Shown: positions 42,145 to 53,943 of the stretch, in pieces
How the letters are laid out: each line of letters begins with the position of its first letter
How positions within the stretch are numbered: the stretch's first letter is position 1
Assembly: GCF_018327705.1 (NCBI RefSeq)
Contig: NZ_BNEM01000001.1
Coordinates: 4,216,001 to 4,280,000, forward strand
DNA: 64,000 bases
From: Catellatospora sp. TT07R-123
Lineage (GTDB): Bacteria; Actinomycetota; Actinomycetes; Mycobacteriales; Micromonosporaceae
Direction: 5' to 3'
The notes under the pieces: generated by a model
Seen by the model: the letters and a program-made list of their open reading frames with translations, nothing else
The model's database searches: none
What the model was told of the DNA's origin: nothing
Program-made: the position numbers and the translations under genes

Positions 42145-43047
42145 GTGCGACGAACTCGACGGCCACAGCAACTTGCCTGGCAGGTGTTCCGCGGCGCCGA
42201 TGCGCTCCGCGAAGGCCTGCTCACCCTCGAACAGCTGCGCGGCGCCAACTGGCAGCGCCTCGCGTACGGCGTCTACGCCGACTCCCGCCTCGACCGCGAC
42301 CACGGCCTGCGCTGCCACGCCCTGGCCCTGGACCTGCCCGAGCACGCCGGCATAGCGGGCCCCAGCGCGGCCTACCTGCACGGCGTCGAACACGCCGCCT
42401 CGTTCACCGACCCGGTCCACCTGATCGTCCCGGCCGGTACGCGCCTCAACCAGCGCAAGGAGGCAGCCGTGCACCGGATGGTGCTGGGGCCGGGCGAGAT
42501 GGCCCTCCAGCACGGCCTGCCGGTGACGACTCCGCTGCGTACCAGCTGGGACATCGTGCTCTGGCTGGACCTCGTCCCGGCGGTCGCCGTGCTCGACGCG
42601 CTCCTGCGGGACAAGCGGGTGACCGCCGAGCAGTTGGCAGAGCTCGCCGCGGACCGGGTCGGCCGTCATGGCGCCGCGCGTGCCGCTCAGGCATTCGCGC
42701 TGGCCGACGGGGGAGCGCAGTCACCGCAGGAGACGCGGCTACGGCTCGGGCTGATCCGCGCCGGGCTGCCCCGTCCCGAGCTCCAGCATCCGGTGCAGGT
42801 CGGCGGACGGTTGCTGCACCCCGACCTGTCCTGGCCGCGGTACCGGGTCGCGATCGAGTACGACGGCGAGTGGCACGACAGCCCCGACAGCTTCCACCTC
42901 GACCGCCGACGCCTCAACCTGCTGGTCGGCGCGGGCTGGACCGTCCTGCACGTGACGAGCCGCCGCATGCGTACCGACTTCGCGGGCGTCGTCGCCGAGG
43001 TCCGCGCCGCCCTCACCGCAGCGGACTGGTCCCCCATGACCGACTAA
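42145..43047 (+). CDS. AbiEi-like / DUF559 endonuclease-fold protein
   Basis: About 300 residues from GTG 42145. The N-terminal part (GADALREGLLTLEQLRGANW, then YGVYADSRL) resembles the AbiEi-type winged-helix domain of actinobacterial proteins. The C-terminal 90 residues have the Vsr/DUF559 endonuclease-like fold: GRLLHPDLSWPRYRVAIEYDG with D and E in metal-site positions, then RRRLNLLVGAGWTVLHVTSRRM. Common and mostly uncharacterised in actinobacteria. An ATG at 42037 would start inside a DnaA box and is not favoured. The stop codon touches a family A repeat. Confidence 0.75.
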   Translation: MRRTRRPQQLAWQVFRGADALREGLLTLEQLRGANWQRLAYGVYADSRLDRDHGLRCHALALDLPEHAGIAGPSAAYLHGVEHAASFTDPVHLIVPAGTRLNQRKEAAVHRMVLGPGEMALQHGLPVTTPLRTSWDIVLWLDLVPAVAVLDALLRDKRVTAEQLAELAADRVGRHGAARAAQAFALADGGAQSPQETRLRLGLIRAGLPRPELQHPVQVGGRLLHPDLSWPRYRVAIEYDGEWHDSPDSFHLDRRRLNLLVGAGWTVLHVTSRRMRTDFAGVVAEVRAALTAADWSPMTD

Positions 43048-43101
43048 ATTGCCGGGCAATCGGGCGTATGAGTGCTCAAGATACGCCCGATTGCCCGGCA
43101 A
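43048..43101. repeat. palindromic repeat family A, copy 4
   Basis: Left arm TTGCCGGGCAATCGGGCGTAT and right arm ATACGCCCGATTGCCCGGCAA are exact complements with an 11-nt loop. The copy begins directly at the stop codon of the DUF559 gene and lies between two convergent genes (next stop at 43124). Same consensus as copy 2. Confidence 0.9.
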
Positions 43102-43123
43102 CTCGGATGATCGAGGAATGCGG

Positions 43124-44794
<1,671 letters not shown>

Positions 44795-44843
44795 GCGCAA
44801 AAGCGTACTCACGGGTTGCCCCCGGGCTGAATTCGCGCTCTGC

Positions 44844-46154
44844 CTAATCGAACGCCAGGTAACCGAGATCACGCCGCTGACCCAGGAGCAGCCCGTTCGC
44901 GTCCGCGGCGACCACCTCGGCGTCGGTGTCGACCTGCCGGCGCACCTTGCCGGTGGTGGTGTCGAGCACGATCACCCGGTCCGGGCCCCGGTCGACCACG
45001 ATCACGACCTTGCCCCGGATCGCCGCGGACGCCTCGGCGTTGACCTTGCGGTTCCACAGCGCCTTCGGCTTGCCGCCCGACTCCAGGTCGAGGCTGTATC
45101 CGGTGAACTTCGCGCCGTCGGCCGAGCGGACCACCGCCCGGTTGCCGTCGACGGCGGCCACCCGCTCCCCCGGGGCGCACAGCAGCACCTGGCGCCCGAA
45201 CCCGGTGTCCAGCAGGGCCTGCCGCCCGTCCGGGGTGGTGGCCAGCACCAGGTCGCCCGAGCCGGTGGGCTGGTGGCGCTGGTCGCAGCCGCCGCCGGTG
45301 ATGGTGCCGAGCTGGTTGTCGCGCCAGCGCCACACCTCGTCGCCGGTCACGGCGTCGCGCCCGGTGACGGTGACGCCGCAGCCGCCGTCGCGCGGCACCG
45401 CCTCGCTGTGGATGACGCGGCCGCCGAGCACGATGATGCGCTCGCGGCGGCTCGGGCTGACCTCGGGCAGCACCGTGCCCTGCGCGGTGTCGACGACGTA
45501 CACGCGGCCGTCGATCGGGAAGCCGAGCAGCTGCGGCATCGGCTGCGGCTCGACCCGTTCGGCGATGCGGTCGGCGGTCGGGGGCGCGCTGCCGGTCAGC
45601 TCCGGGTTGTCGGCGAAGAGCACGAAACCCATGCCGGGCAGGCCGACGTGCCAGCGCTCGTCGCCACTGGCGGGTTCGCGCGCGGTCAGCTGGCAGTCCT
45701 TGGGCGTCCGGCACGCGACGTCCAGCAGGTAGTCGGCGAACGTCCACACCGCCGCGGCCCGCTCGTCGCGGCGCAGCACCGCCCCGGTCGCGGGGTCGAT
45801 CACCTGGTAGCCCTTGACCAGCAGCTTGCCCGCGACGACGACGGTGCGGGCGGGCGGCCCGGCGACGGCGGCCCAGTCGGCCGGGGTCTGCCAGATCTGG
45901 CGGCCGCTCAGGCGGCTGCGCACCTCGACCATGTCCCGGTGCTCGATCACGACGTGCTGCTCCAGCAGGGCCACGTGCTGCGGACTGCCGCCGAGGCGCT
46001 CCTGCCAGCGGGCGGGCGGGTCGGCGATCGGGCCGCTGGTGCTGATCCAGTTCCACAGGTCGGGGAAGGGGTTCCACACGTTGGTGCTGACCAGCACCGT
46101 CATCGCCACGGCCACCGCGACCAGCCACCCGGTGCCGGCCCTCCCCTTGGCCAT
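44844..46154 (-). CDS. membrane-anchored PQQ-like beta-propeller protein
   Basis: 436 residues. An N-terminal anchor ([20 protein letters not shown]) is followed by a predicted extracytoplasmic beta-propeller of the PQQ-binding-like type, with repeated DxxTG blocks: [37 protein letters not shown]. Several cysteines ([32 protein letters not shown]). No sign of a quinone dehydrogenase active site. Function unknown. A relative with the same architecture is at 52615-53892. Confidence 0.8.
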   Translation of the reverse strand: MAKGRAGTGWLVAVAVAMTVLVSTNVWNPFPDLWNWISTSGPIADPPARWQERLGGSPQHVALLEQHVVIEHRDMVEVRSRLSGRQIWQTPADWAAVAGPPARTVVVAGKLLVKGYQVIDPATGAVLRRDERAAAVWTFADYLLDVACRTPKDCQLTAREPASGDERWHVGLPGMGFVLFADNPELTGSAPPTADRIAERVEPQPMPQLLGFPIDGRVYVVDTAQGTVLPEVSPSRRERIIVLGGRVIHSEAVPRDGGCGVTVTGRDAVTGDEVWRWRDNQLGTITGGGCDQRHQPTGSGDLVLATTPDGRQALLDTGFGRQVLLCAPGERVAAVDGNRAVVRSADGAKFTGYSLDLESGGKPKALWNRKVNAEASAAIRGKVVIVVDRGPDRVIVLDTTTGKVRRQVDTDAEVVAADANGLLLGQRRDLGYLAFD

Positions 46155-46201
46155 CCGCCCAGGATAGCCAGCTGACGATCGAACGTGAGTGAGTGTCCGA
46201 T

Positions 46202-46681
46202 CTATCCGTGTCGGGCGGCTTTACGCACCAGCGGCAGCGTCCGGTACGGCAACTGCTCGGCCAGGGCGATCAGCGTGGAGGCGCGCAGGATCGCGTCGTA
46301 CGCCACGATCTCGTCGATGACGCGCTGGAGGTCGGCATTGGACCGGGCCACGATCCGGCACAGCAGGTCCCCGCCGCCGGTGATCGTGTACGCCTCCAGC
46401 ACCTCCGGGATCGTGGCCAGGTGCGCGGCGACCGGATCGTGGCCGCCGCTCTGCCGGATCTCCAGGGTCACGAACGCGGTCACGCCGTACCCGATCGCCT
46501 CCGGGTCCAGTTCCGGCCCGAACCCGGTGATGACCCCTCGGGCCACCAGCCGGTCGAGGCGGGCCTGGACGGTGCCCCGCGCCACCCGCAGGCGGCGCGA
46601 GGCCTCCAGCACGCCGATCCGCGGCTCGGCGGCCAGCAGGTCGATCAGCCTCACGTCCAGCTCGTCCACGATGCCGGTCAC
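46202..46681 (-). CDS. Lrp/AsnC-family transcriptional regulator
   Basis: 159 residues: winged HTH (IGVLEASRRLRVARGTVQARLDRL, with recognition helix about 30-48), then the RAM/ACT-like ligand domain (AFVTLEIRQ, EVLEAYTITGGGDLLCRIVA). GTG start at 46681. It follows the membrane protein gene by 12 bp and closes a three-gene operon led by an ECF sigma factor. Regulators of this family often act on amino-acid genes. The divergent hppD gene 1.9 kb upstream, with a palindrome in its promoter, is a possible target. Confidence 0.9.
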   Translation of the reverse strand: MTGIVDELDVRLIDLLAAEPRIGVLEASRRLRVARGTVQARLDRLVARGVITGFGPELDPEAIGYGVTAFVTLEIRQSGGHDPVAAHLATIPEVLEAYTITGGGDLLCRIVARSNADLQRVIDEIVAYDAILRASTLIALAEQLPYRTLPLVRKAARHG

Positions 46682-46693
46682 GCGCCCATCATG

Positions 46694-47935
46694 TCACCGC
46701 GCCCGGTGCGTGACCTGTCCGTCCTCCACGGTCCACACCTGGGTCGCGGTGGTGATCTCGATGCGGACCGGCCGCTCGTCGACCACGCCCTCGGCCGAGT
46801 CCCACCAGGCCCCGAACCAGCCGCCGGACAGGCTCAACGTGACCTTCTTCCCGCTGCGCAGCTCGGCCCTGCCGCTGACCGCGCCCTCCGGCGCCAGCCC
46901 CAGCAGCCACCCGTGCCGGCTGTGGTCGGAGTCGATGAACTGCATGGCCTGCCAGACGCTGCTCGGGTCCCGCAGTGCCGCGACCGCCGTCACGGTGACC
47001 GGGCCGTCGGGCAGCCGGCGGCACACCACCATGAGGTTCTCGTCACCGTAGAGGAACGCGGCGTGGTCGCCGGTGTGCCACTTGAACCGCACCGGCGGCA
47101 GGCCGCCGAAGCCGACCTGCGCGAAGTCCGCGGCGGCGGTGCGGCGGCACGCCTCGGTCAGTGCCTGCTCCCGATAGGCGCCGTCGACGTGGCCGCCCTC
47201 GCCTTCGGTGATCATCCGGTCCGCGGTGAAGGCGCGCACGGCGGCGTGGCGCAGCCCGCCGTCCGGCGCCCAGAGCAGGTACAGGCTGCCGTCGATGAGC
47301 GCCTGGAACTGCTCACCGTTCTCGCCGTACGCCAGGATCTCGCGGGTGCCGACCGGCACCCGGCCGATGTAGTAGTCCGCGCCCTGCCGCACGCCGTTCT
47401 CGTCCGGCGGGGAGCCGGTGCCGAAGCGCGGCAGCTGCGTGCCCACATCGTTGAGCAGCGACCGGAACGGCGCCACGGGCGTGCTCCAGCTGACGCCGGT
47501 GTCATGGCTGTTGCGCTCGCACTCGACCATCAGGCTCGTGTCGCCGGTCGCGTAGACGCGCAGCCCCAGCTCGCCGTCGGCGACGTCGAACCGCAGCGTC
47601 GGCAGCGCGCCCCGCAACGACGGGTCCAGGCGGCTGCGGTCCTCCTCCAGCCACTTCTGGTCACACGCCTGCGCGAACCCGGCGCGCCACGCCGAGCTGC
47701 CCCTCGCGGTGGGCGAGGCGCTGGGCGAGGCCAGCGGCTCCACGATGCCCGCGCCGCCGGTGGGCCACACCAGGAAGGCGATCGCGACCAGCACGGCCAC
47801 GCCCGCCACCGCCCAGCCCGCCATCCTGCGGCGGGCACCGGTGCCCGCGCGCTGCTCGATCTCGGTCACCGTCATGGTGAAGCGCTCCTCCCCGTACTCC
47901 TCGGTGAGCCTGGTGCGCAGGTCGTCGACGGTCAT
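46694..47935 (-). CDS. membrane protein cotranscribed with ECF sigma factor (possible anti-sigma)
   Basis: 413 residues. A short cytoplasmic N-terminus of about 38 residues (MTVDDLRTRLTEEYGEERFT...) precedes one TM helix (MAGWAVAGVAVLVAIAFLVW) and a large extracytoplasmic part without a recognised domain. The start overlaps the stop of the sigma factor gene (TGATG), the typical arrangement for a sigma/anti-sigma pair. The N-terminus is too short to show a zinc-binding anti-sigma domain, and no HxxxCxxC motif is visible. The role is therefore inferred from gene order. Confidence 0.7.
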   Translation of the reverse strand: MTVDDLRTRLTEEYGEERFTMTVTEIEQRAGTGARRRMAGWAVAGVAVLVAIAFLVWPTGGAGIVEPLASPSASPTARGSSAWRAGFAQACDQKWLEEDRSRLDPSLRGALPTLRFDVADGELGLRVYATGDTSLMVECERNSHDTGVSWSTPVAPFRSLLNDVGTQLPRFGTGSPPDENGVRQGADYYIGRVPVGTREILAYGENGEQFQALIDGSLYLLWAPDGGLRHAAVRAFTADRMITEGEGGHVDGAYREQALTEACRRTAAADFAQVGFGGLPPVRFKWHTGDHAAFLYGDENLMVVCRRLPDGPVTVTAVAALRDPSSVWQAMQFIDSDHSRHGWLLGLAPEGAVSGRAELRSGKKVTLSLSGGWFGAWWDSAEGVVDERPVRIEITTATQVWTVEDGQVTHRAR

Positions 47936-48423
47936 CACGCCACCTCCGGGGTGCAGCGCAGCGCCGTCACTGCGGCGGGCTCGAGTTGGTGACGAAGAGA
48001 TCTCAGGGCGCGGTGCAGGTGCGCGGTCACGGTGCCCTCGGCGATGCCGAGCAGGTCGGCGGTCTCGGCGACGCTCAGGTCGGCCAGCAACCGCAGCGCC
48101 ACCACCTCGCGCTGGCGCCGGGGCAGGGTCGCGAGCAGCTTGCGCAGGTCGCCGTCCGGCTCGCGGACGGCGCTTCGCTCCGGGACGTCGCCCAGGACCT
48201 CCCGGCGCAGCCGGCGCCATACCGAACGCTGCACGTTCAGCGCGGTGACCAGCACCCAGCCGGTGGGGTTGGGGTGCTCGCGGACCGTCGCCCACCGGGC
48301 GCACGCCCGCGCGTACGCCTCGGCGACCGCGTCCTCGGCCGCTGCGCGGTTGCCACCGGCGGCGAGCACGGCGCGGAACACCGCGTCCTTGCCGCTGAGG
48401 TAGAACTCCGCGAAGTCGTTCAT
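47935..48423 (-). CDS. ECF RNA polymerase sigma factor
   Basis: 162 residues from ATG 48423 (MNDFAEFYLSG) with GGGAGACAGGG just upstream. Region 2 helix is in AEDAVAEAYARACARWATV, and region 4 in LPRRQREVVALRLLADLSVAETADLLGIAEGTVTAHLHRAL, with the HTH near 125-145. Promoter selectivity is unknown. First gene of an operon with the membrane protein and an Lrp regulator, divergent from hppD. An ATG six codons upstream is also possible. Confidence 0.9.
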   Translation of the reverse strand: MNDFAEFYLSGKDAVFRAVLAAGGNRAAAEDAVAEAYARACARWATVREHPNPTGWVLVTALNVQRSVWRRLRREVLGDVPERSAVREPDGDLRKLLATLPRRQREVVALRLLADLSVAETADLLGIAEGTVTAHLHRALRSLRHQLEPAAVTALRCTPEVA

Positions 48424-48475
48424 CCCTGTCTCCCTCGTCACCTGGGAGTACTCCCGGGAGCCCAGGAAGCATTAC

Positions 48476-48502
48476 CTAGTTCGATAACGAATTGATAACT
48501 AG
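48476..48502. promoter_or_regulatory. palindrome in the ECF sigma / hppD divergent promoter
   Basis: CTAGTT at 48476-48481 and AACTAG at 48497-48502 are inverted around an AT-rich core (CGATAACGAATTGAT). The 185-bp divergent region is clearly AT-richer than its surroundings. AT-rich 15-27 bp palindromes of this kind suit Lrp/AsnC-type or LysR-type regulators. The Lrp gene closing the adjacent operon is the obvious candidate, but this is inference. Confidence 0.55.
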
Positions 48503-48569
48503 TCAATCTGTACAGCGAATGCGGCAGACCACCGGTCGATCTGCGCATTCTGATCAGCGTCCGTACTGA

Positions 48570-49772
<1,203 letters not shown>

Positions 49773-49790
49773 CCCCGGACCGGCGGTGAG

Positions 49791-49834
49791 GAAGGGCACC
49801 TTCTTATCGGAATACGTGATGGAAGGTGCCCTTC
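49791..49834. repeat. palindromic repeat family C, intact copy
   Basis: GAAGGGCACCTTC and GAAGGTGCCCTTC form perfect 13-bp arms around an 18-nt spacer, 18 bp past the hppD stop, where it could also terminate transcription. Related sequences are at 20257-20303 (decayed right arm) and 41083-41095 (single arm GAAGGCGCCCTTC). Confidence 0.75.
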
Positions 49835-49952
49835 TCAACGTCACCGGACGCGAGCCGGCCCCTTTCCAGAGCTGGGGGGCCGGCTCGCTCCCCTCCCGCA
49901 GCGCACGACCGCCGGGACGCTCATGCGGCGTTGACGTGGAAGGATGTCTCGC

Positions 49953-50645
49953 ATGACCACCCCCGTGCCCCCCGGCCCGACCCCCGATCAGCAGGGCGTC
50001 GTCCGGCCCCCGATACCGGCCGGATATCCGCAGCCCGGCATCCCGCACCAGGCCCCACCGCCGTGGGGCGCGCAGCCCGGCGGCTGGACGCCGCCGCCCC
50101 CGCAGCCCGGCGCCTGGAGCCCGATGCTGGTGCCGCTCGCGCCCAACGGCGCCCCGCTGGCCAGCTTCGGCCAGCGCCTCGGTGCTCACCTGATCGACAC
50201 CCTGGTATACATGGCGATCTACTTCGTGCTCCTCATCCCGGTGATGATCATCTGGATCAGCTCGATCGTGAGCATGAGCCCGGACGCGAACGGGCAGGTG
50301 CCGTCGGACGAGGTCTTCACGCTGATGGCCACCATGTTCGGTGTGATGATCGCCATCGTCGGGGTGCTGCTGCTGTTCACGTACCTCTACTACGTGGAGT
50401 ACCAGCTGCGCACCAACGGGCGCACTCTTGGAAAGAAGCTGATGAAGCTCCAGGTGGTGCCGGTGGACCCCACCCAGCCGCTGACCCGGGGCGACCTGGC
50501 CAAGCGCTGGGGGATCCAGTACGTCGCCGCCGCGTTCGTCCCGTTCCTCAGCTACCTGGACGGGCTCTGGCAGCTGTGGGACAAGCCGCTGCAGCAGTGC
50601 CTGCACGACAAGGTGGCTAAGACCGTCGTGGTGAAGGTCGGTTAA
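49953..50645 (+). CDS. RDD-family membrane protein
   Basis: 230 residues. A Pro/Gly-rich cytoplasmic N-terminus of about 65 residues precedes an RDD domain with three TM helices. RDD-type residues include the Arg of FGQRLGAHLIDTLVY and the Asp of LHDKVAKTVV, and a conserved GRTLGKKLMKLQVVP follows TM2. RDD proteins are small membrane proteins of uncertain function, some linked to ion exchange. ATG 49953 is preferred because GGAAGGA lies 8 bases before it; an ATG at 49944 would sit on the SD. A second RDD gene follows after 9 bp. Confidence 0.85.
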   Translation: MTTPVPPGPTPDQQGVVRPPIPAGYPQPGIPHQAPPPWGAQPGGWTPPPPQPGAWSPMLVPLAPNGAPLASFGQRLGAHLIDTLVYMAIYFVLLIPVMIIWISSIVSMSPDANGQVPSDEVFTLMATMFGVMIAIVGVLLLFTYLYYVEYQLRTNGRTLGKKLMKLQVVPVDPTQPLTRGDLAKRWGIQYVAAAFVPFLSYLDGLWQLWDKPLQQCLHDKVAKTVVVKVG

Positions 50646-50654
50646 ATAGCAGTC

Positions 50655-51542
50655 ATGACGATCAGCCCCGGGTGGTACAAGGACCCTGCCGATCCCAGTA
50701 CGCAGCGCTACTGGGACGGTGAGGGCTGGATCGGTGCGGCCCTGCCCGCCGACACCACGCCGCCGGACGGTCCGCCGGAGCCCGAACCCGCCCCGCCGCC
50801 CCCGCCCCCGCCGATCACCGCCCCGCCCGCGGGCGGGGTCAGCGCGTCCCGCGACGGCGTCACGCCGCCGGTCTTCCCGCCGCCGCCGTTCGGCAGGCCG
50901 GGGCCTGGCGGTCCGGCCGGTCCGGGCAACCGGCCGCTGCCGCCCGGCTGGCCGCACCCCCTCCCGACCGCGCCGGTACGCCCGCACGGCATGCCGCTGG
51001 CCTCCCCCGGCGTACGCCTCGGCGCGCGGTTCATCGACTTCCTGGTCGTGCTCGGCCTCAACGTCCTGATCAACGGCTGGTTCGTGTACCTGTGGCTGCG
51101 CGACTTCGTGCCGCTCGTGCAGGCCACGTACCAGAAGATGCTCGACGGCGAGCAGCTCACCGACGTGAGCCGCCCGACCCAGGCCAACGGCCTGTTCCTC
51201 GTGATCATCTTCATCGCGCTGGGCCTGTGGTTCGCCTACGAGGTGCCCGCCACGGCGCACTCCGGGCAGACGTTCGGCAAGCGCATCATGCGTATCAAGG
51301 TCGTCCCGGTGGAGAGCCTGGAGCCGCTGCGCACCGGCCGCGCCTGGCGCCGCTGGACCCCGATGGCGCTGCCGCTGCTGCTCATCCCCTGCTGCGCGAT
51401 CCTCTTCGTGATCCCGCAGATCCTCGACGCCGTCCTGATCCTGATGGACCGGCGGCAGCGCATGGCCTGGCACGACCGCTCGGCCGGCACGTACGTGGTC
51501 CAGCTGCCCGACGCATCCCGTCCCCAGAAGAGAGGTGCCTGA
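50655..51542 (+). CDS. DUF2510-RDD membrane protein
   Basis: 295 residues. N-terminal DUF2510 tryptophan-rich motif (PGWYKDPADPSTQRYWDGEGW, split as PGWYKDP and RYWDGEGW), a Pro-rich linker, then an RDD domain from about 120 (RLGARFIDFLVVLGL), three TM helices, HSGQTFGKRIMRIKVVPV, and a terminal MAWHDRSAGTYVV. DUF2510 is a signature of actinobacterial membrane proteins. Overlaps the aminotransferase start by one base (TGATG), so the three genes 49953-52600 form an operon. Confidence 0.88.
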   Translation: MTISPGWYKDPADPSTQRYWDGEGWIGAALPADTTPPDGPPEPEPAPPPPPPPITAPPAGGVSASRDGVTPPVFPPPPFGRPGPGGPAGPGNRPLPPGWPHPLPTAPVRPHGMPLASPGVRLGARFIDFLVVLGLNVLINGWFVYLWLRDFVPLVQATYQKMLDGEQLTDVSRPTQANGLFLVIIFIALGLWFAYEVPATAHSGQTFGKRIMRIKVVPVESLEPLRTGRAWRRWTPMALPLLLIPCCAILFVIPQILDAVLILMDRRQRMAWHDRSAGTYVVQLPDASRPQKRGA

Positions 51543-52600
51543 TGACCAAGCGGAGCCTCACCCGCCCCGACCTCGCCGCCCTGCCCAACTACGTGCCCGG
51601 CAGGTCCGTGCCCGGCGCGATCAAGCTGGCCAGCAACGAGGTCCCGTACGGCCCGCTGCCCGGCGTCGCCGAGGCCGTGGCCGAGGCGGTCACCAACGTG
51701 CACCGCTACCCGGACATGGGCGTCGGCGCCCTGCGCGACAAGTTCGCCAAGCGCCTCGGCGTGCCCGCCGAGCGGGTCGTCACCGGCTGCGGCTCGGTCG
51801 CGCTGGCCGAGCACCTGGTCCGCGCCACCTGCCTGCCCGGCGACGAGCTGGTCTACGCGTGGCGCTCGTTCGAGGCATACCCGATCATCGCCGCGACCAC
51901 CGGCGCCACCTCGGTGAAGGTGCCCAACACGGCGGTGCACGGCCACGACCTCGACGCGATGGCCGCGGCGATCACCGACCGCACCCGCCTGATCCTCGTC
52001 TGCAACCCGAACAACCCGACCGGCACCAGCGTGCGCCGCGACGAGATCGACGCGTTCCTGGCCAAGGTGCCCGAGGACGTGCTGGTCGTGCTCGACGAGG
52101 CGTACAAGGAGTTCGTCACCGACCCGAACGTGCCCGACGGCGTCGAGGTGTACGGCGACCGGCCCAACGTCGCGGTGCTGCGCACCCTCAGCAAGGCGTG
52201 GGGCCTGGCCGGGCTGCGCATCGGCTACCTGGTGGCCCAGCCCGAGGTCGCCGACGCGGTCCGCAAGGTGGTCACCCCGTTCTCCACCAGCCTGCCCGCG
52301 CAGGCCGCGGCGTTGGCCGCCCTCGACGCCGAGGACGAGATGCGCCGCCGCTGCGACCTCGTCATCGCCGAGCGGGCCCGGGTCGCCAAGGCGCTGCACG
52401 AGCACCTGCCGAGCGTCCCCGAGAGCCAGGCCAACTTCGTGTGGCTGCCGCTGGGCGACCAGGCGGCGGCCTTCGCGCAGGTGTGCGAGGCGGAAGGGGT
52501 CATCGTGCGGCCGTTCGCCGGCGACGGCGTACGCGTCACCATCGGCACCGCCGAGGAGAACGACGCCCTGCTGCGTGCCGCCGAGAAGTACTTCGGCTGA
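51542..52600 (+). CDS. hisC: HisC-like aminotransferase (histidinol-phosphate or aromatic)
   Basis: 352-residue fold-type I PLP aminotransferase. Lysine in RTLSKAWGLAGLRIGYL, NPNNPTGT loop, and the phosphate-binding Arg region near the C-terminus (VRPFAGDGVRVTIGT). Family members include true HisC and the aromatic aminotransferase Pat of actinobacteria, which are difficult to tell apart by eye. No other his gene is nearby, while hppD lies 1.8 kb upstream on the same strand, so transamination of tyrosine to 4-hydroxyphenylpyruvate is a fair alternative. Starts on the stop of the RDD gene, with an SD GAGAGGTG. Confidence 0.88.
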   Translation: MTKRSLTRPDLAALPNYVPGRSVPGAIKLASNEVPYGPLPGVAEAVAEAVTNVHRYPDMGVGALRDKFAKRLGVPAERVVTGCGSVALAEHLVRATCLPGDELVYAWRSFEAYPIIAATTGATSVKVPNTAVHGHDLDAMAAAITDRTRLILVCNPNNPTGTSVRRDEIDAFLAKVPEDVLVVLDEAYKEFVTDPNVPDGVEVYGDRPNVAVLRTLSKAWGLAGLRIGYLVAQPEVADAVRKVVTPFSTSLPAQAAALAALDAEDEMRRRCDLVIAERARVAKALHEHLPSVPESQANFVWLPLGDQAAAFAQVCEAEGVIVRPFAGDGVRVTIGTAEENDALLRAAEKYFG

Positions 52601-52614
52601 GCGGCGGACGGGGG

Positions 52615-53892
52615 ATGGCGTGGCGGAACCTGCCGCGTAGGACACGTGTCGCGATCACCGGCGCCGTCTGCGCGGCGCTGGTGGCGGGCAGCGGGCTCGT
52701 GGTGTGGCGTGTCCTGCGCCCCACCGACACCGTCACCACGGCGACCCGGCCGATGCCCAAGCGCGTCATCCCCGGACCCGGCGCCCTCGGCGCGCTGATC
52801 TCGGCACCGCTCATCGTCGGCGACCGGATCCGCATCCACGCCGCGCCGCGCCAGGTCTGGGCCGACGGCCCGGCCGACTACAAGTACGAGACCAGCGCCC
52901 TGTGGTCACTGCGCCGCTGGCCGGCCGAACTCGTCGGCATCGTGACCGTGGGCGAGGAGCCGATCGTCGTCAGCGCGTGGAGCGACGGCATGCTCGTCGG
53001 CACCGACGCCCGCGACGGCAAGACCATCTGGTCGGTACGCGGGGACGTGCTCGGCGACGGCTACCAGGGGCGGCGCACCGGCGCCGCCACCGTCTACGAC
53101 CCGCCGGGCCTGTTCACCGCCGACGGGACCGTGCTGACCACGGGCGGCAACACCATCACCGCGTACGACCCGACGACCGGCGCCGTACGCTGGCGCCACG
53201 AGCTGCCCGCCTGCCACGGCACCGCATTCACCGGCGCGACCCAGTTCCTCGTGCTGGACACCTGCGCGCACACGCTGCTGCGCTACTCCGCCGACACCGG
53301 CGCACCGCTGCCGCCGCTGGGCACGTCGCCCACTGCGGCCGAGCCGGTGTCGTGCGCCGTCGGCGCCTCCGACTGCCTCGGCGTACGCGTCACCGCCGCC
53401 GACGGCACGCACGCGTGGCTGCTGCCCCCGGCCGCGTCCGGCACCGAGGCGCCGTCGATCCCGCTGGCCGCGCCGGGCGCCCTGATCACCGGTACGCCCC
53501 GCGCCCCCGTCGCCGTGGTGACCACTGTGAACCCTGCGGCGGTGACCGAGCTGACCAGCCACGATCCCGCCACCGGCGAGGTCCGCTGGACCTGGCGCCC
53601 GCAGCCGGGCGACCCCGCGCCGACGCTGCTGCCCACCGGCGCCCGGGACCGCATCCTGCTGGTCACTCCCGACCACACGCTGATCGCCGTGAACGCCGAA
53701 TCCGGGAAGGAGCTGTCTCGCTCCCCCCTGGACCTCTACTACGAGGACCCGGCCTTCCCGTACACCCTCGGCCACGTGTATGCCTCCGGCCACTACCTCG
53801 TCCTCGAACGCCTCCGCCCGGACACCCCCGCCGACGCCCCCGACACCCTCTACTACCCCTCCCCCCGCCCCGTCCTCCTAGCCGCCTCCTAA
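52615..53892 (+). CDS. membrane-anchored PQQ-like beta-propeller protein
   Basis: 425 residues. N-terminal anchor (TRVAITGAVCAALVAGSGLVVW), then a beta-propeller with repeated DPxTG-type blades: TDARDGKTIWSV, YDPTTGAVRWRHEL, HDPATGEVRWTW. Cysteines occur in pairs (ACHGTAF / DTCAHTL, SCAVGASDCLG). It shares architecture with 44844-46154; the two flank the hppD/sigma region. No catalytic residues of quinoproteins seen; function unknown. The start ATG has GGGGG just upstream, 14 bp after the aminotransferase stop. Confidence 0.78.
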   Translation: MAWRNLPRRTRVAITGAVCAALVAGSGLVVWRVLRPTDTVTTATRPMPKRVIPGPGALGALISAPLIVGDRIRIHAAPRQVWADGPADYKYETSALWSLRRWPAELVGIVTVGEEPIVVSAWSDGMLVGTDARDGKTIWSVRGDVLGDGYQGRRTGAATVYDPPGLFTADGTVLTTGGNTITAYDPTTGAVRWRHELPACHGTAFTGATQFLVLDTCAHTLLRYSADTGAPLPPLGTSPTAAEPVSCAVGASDCLGVRVTAADGTHAWLLPPAASGTEAPSIPLAAPGALITGTPRAPVAVVTTVNPAAVTELTSHDPATGEVRWTWRPQPGDPAPTLLPTGARDRILLVTPDHTLIAVNAESGKELSRSPLDLYYEDPAFPYTLGHVYASGHYLVLERLRPDTPADAPDTLYYPSPRPVLLAAS

Positions 53893-53943
53893 CCCACCCC
53901 CTCCCCTAACCCCGTGCCCCCGGCACCGGCCCCAGGCCCAACT

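Noticed and set aside
46694-48472. Single 592-codon minus-strand frame spanning the sigma factor region
   Set aside because: The upstream part is the wrong frame of the sigma factor gene. The real gene starts at 47935, overlapping the sigma stop.
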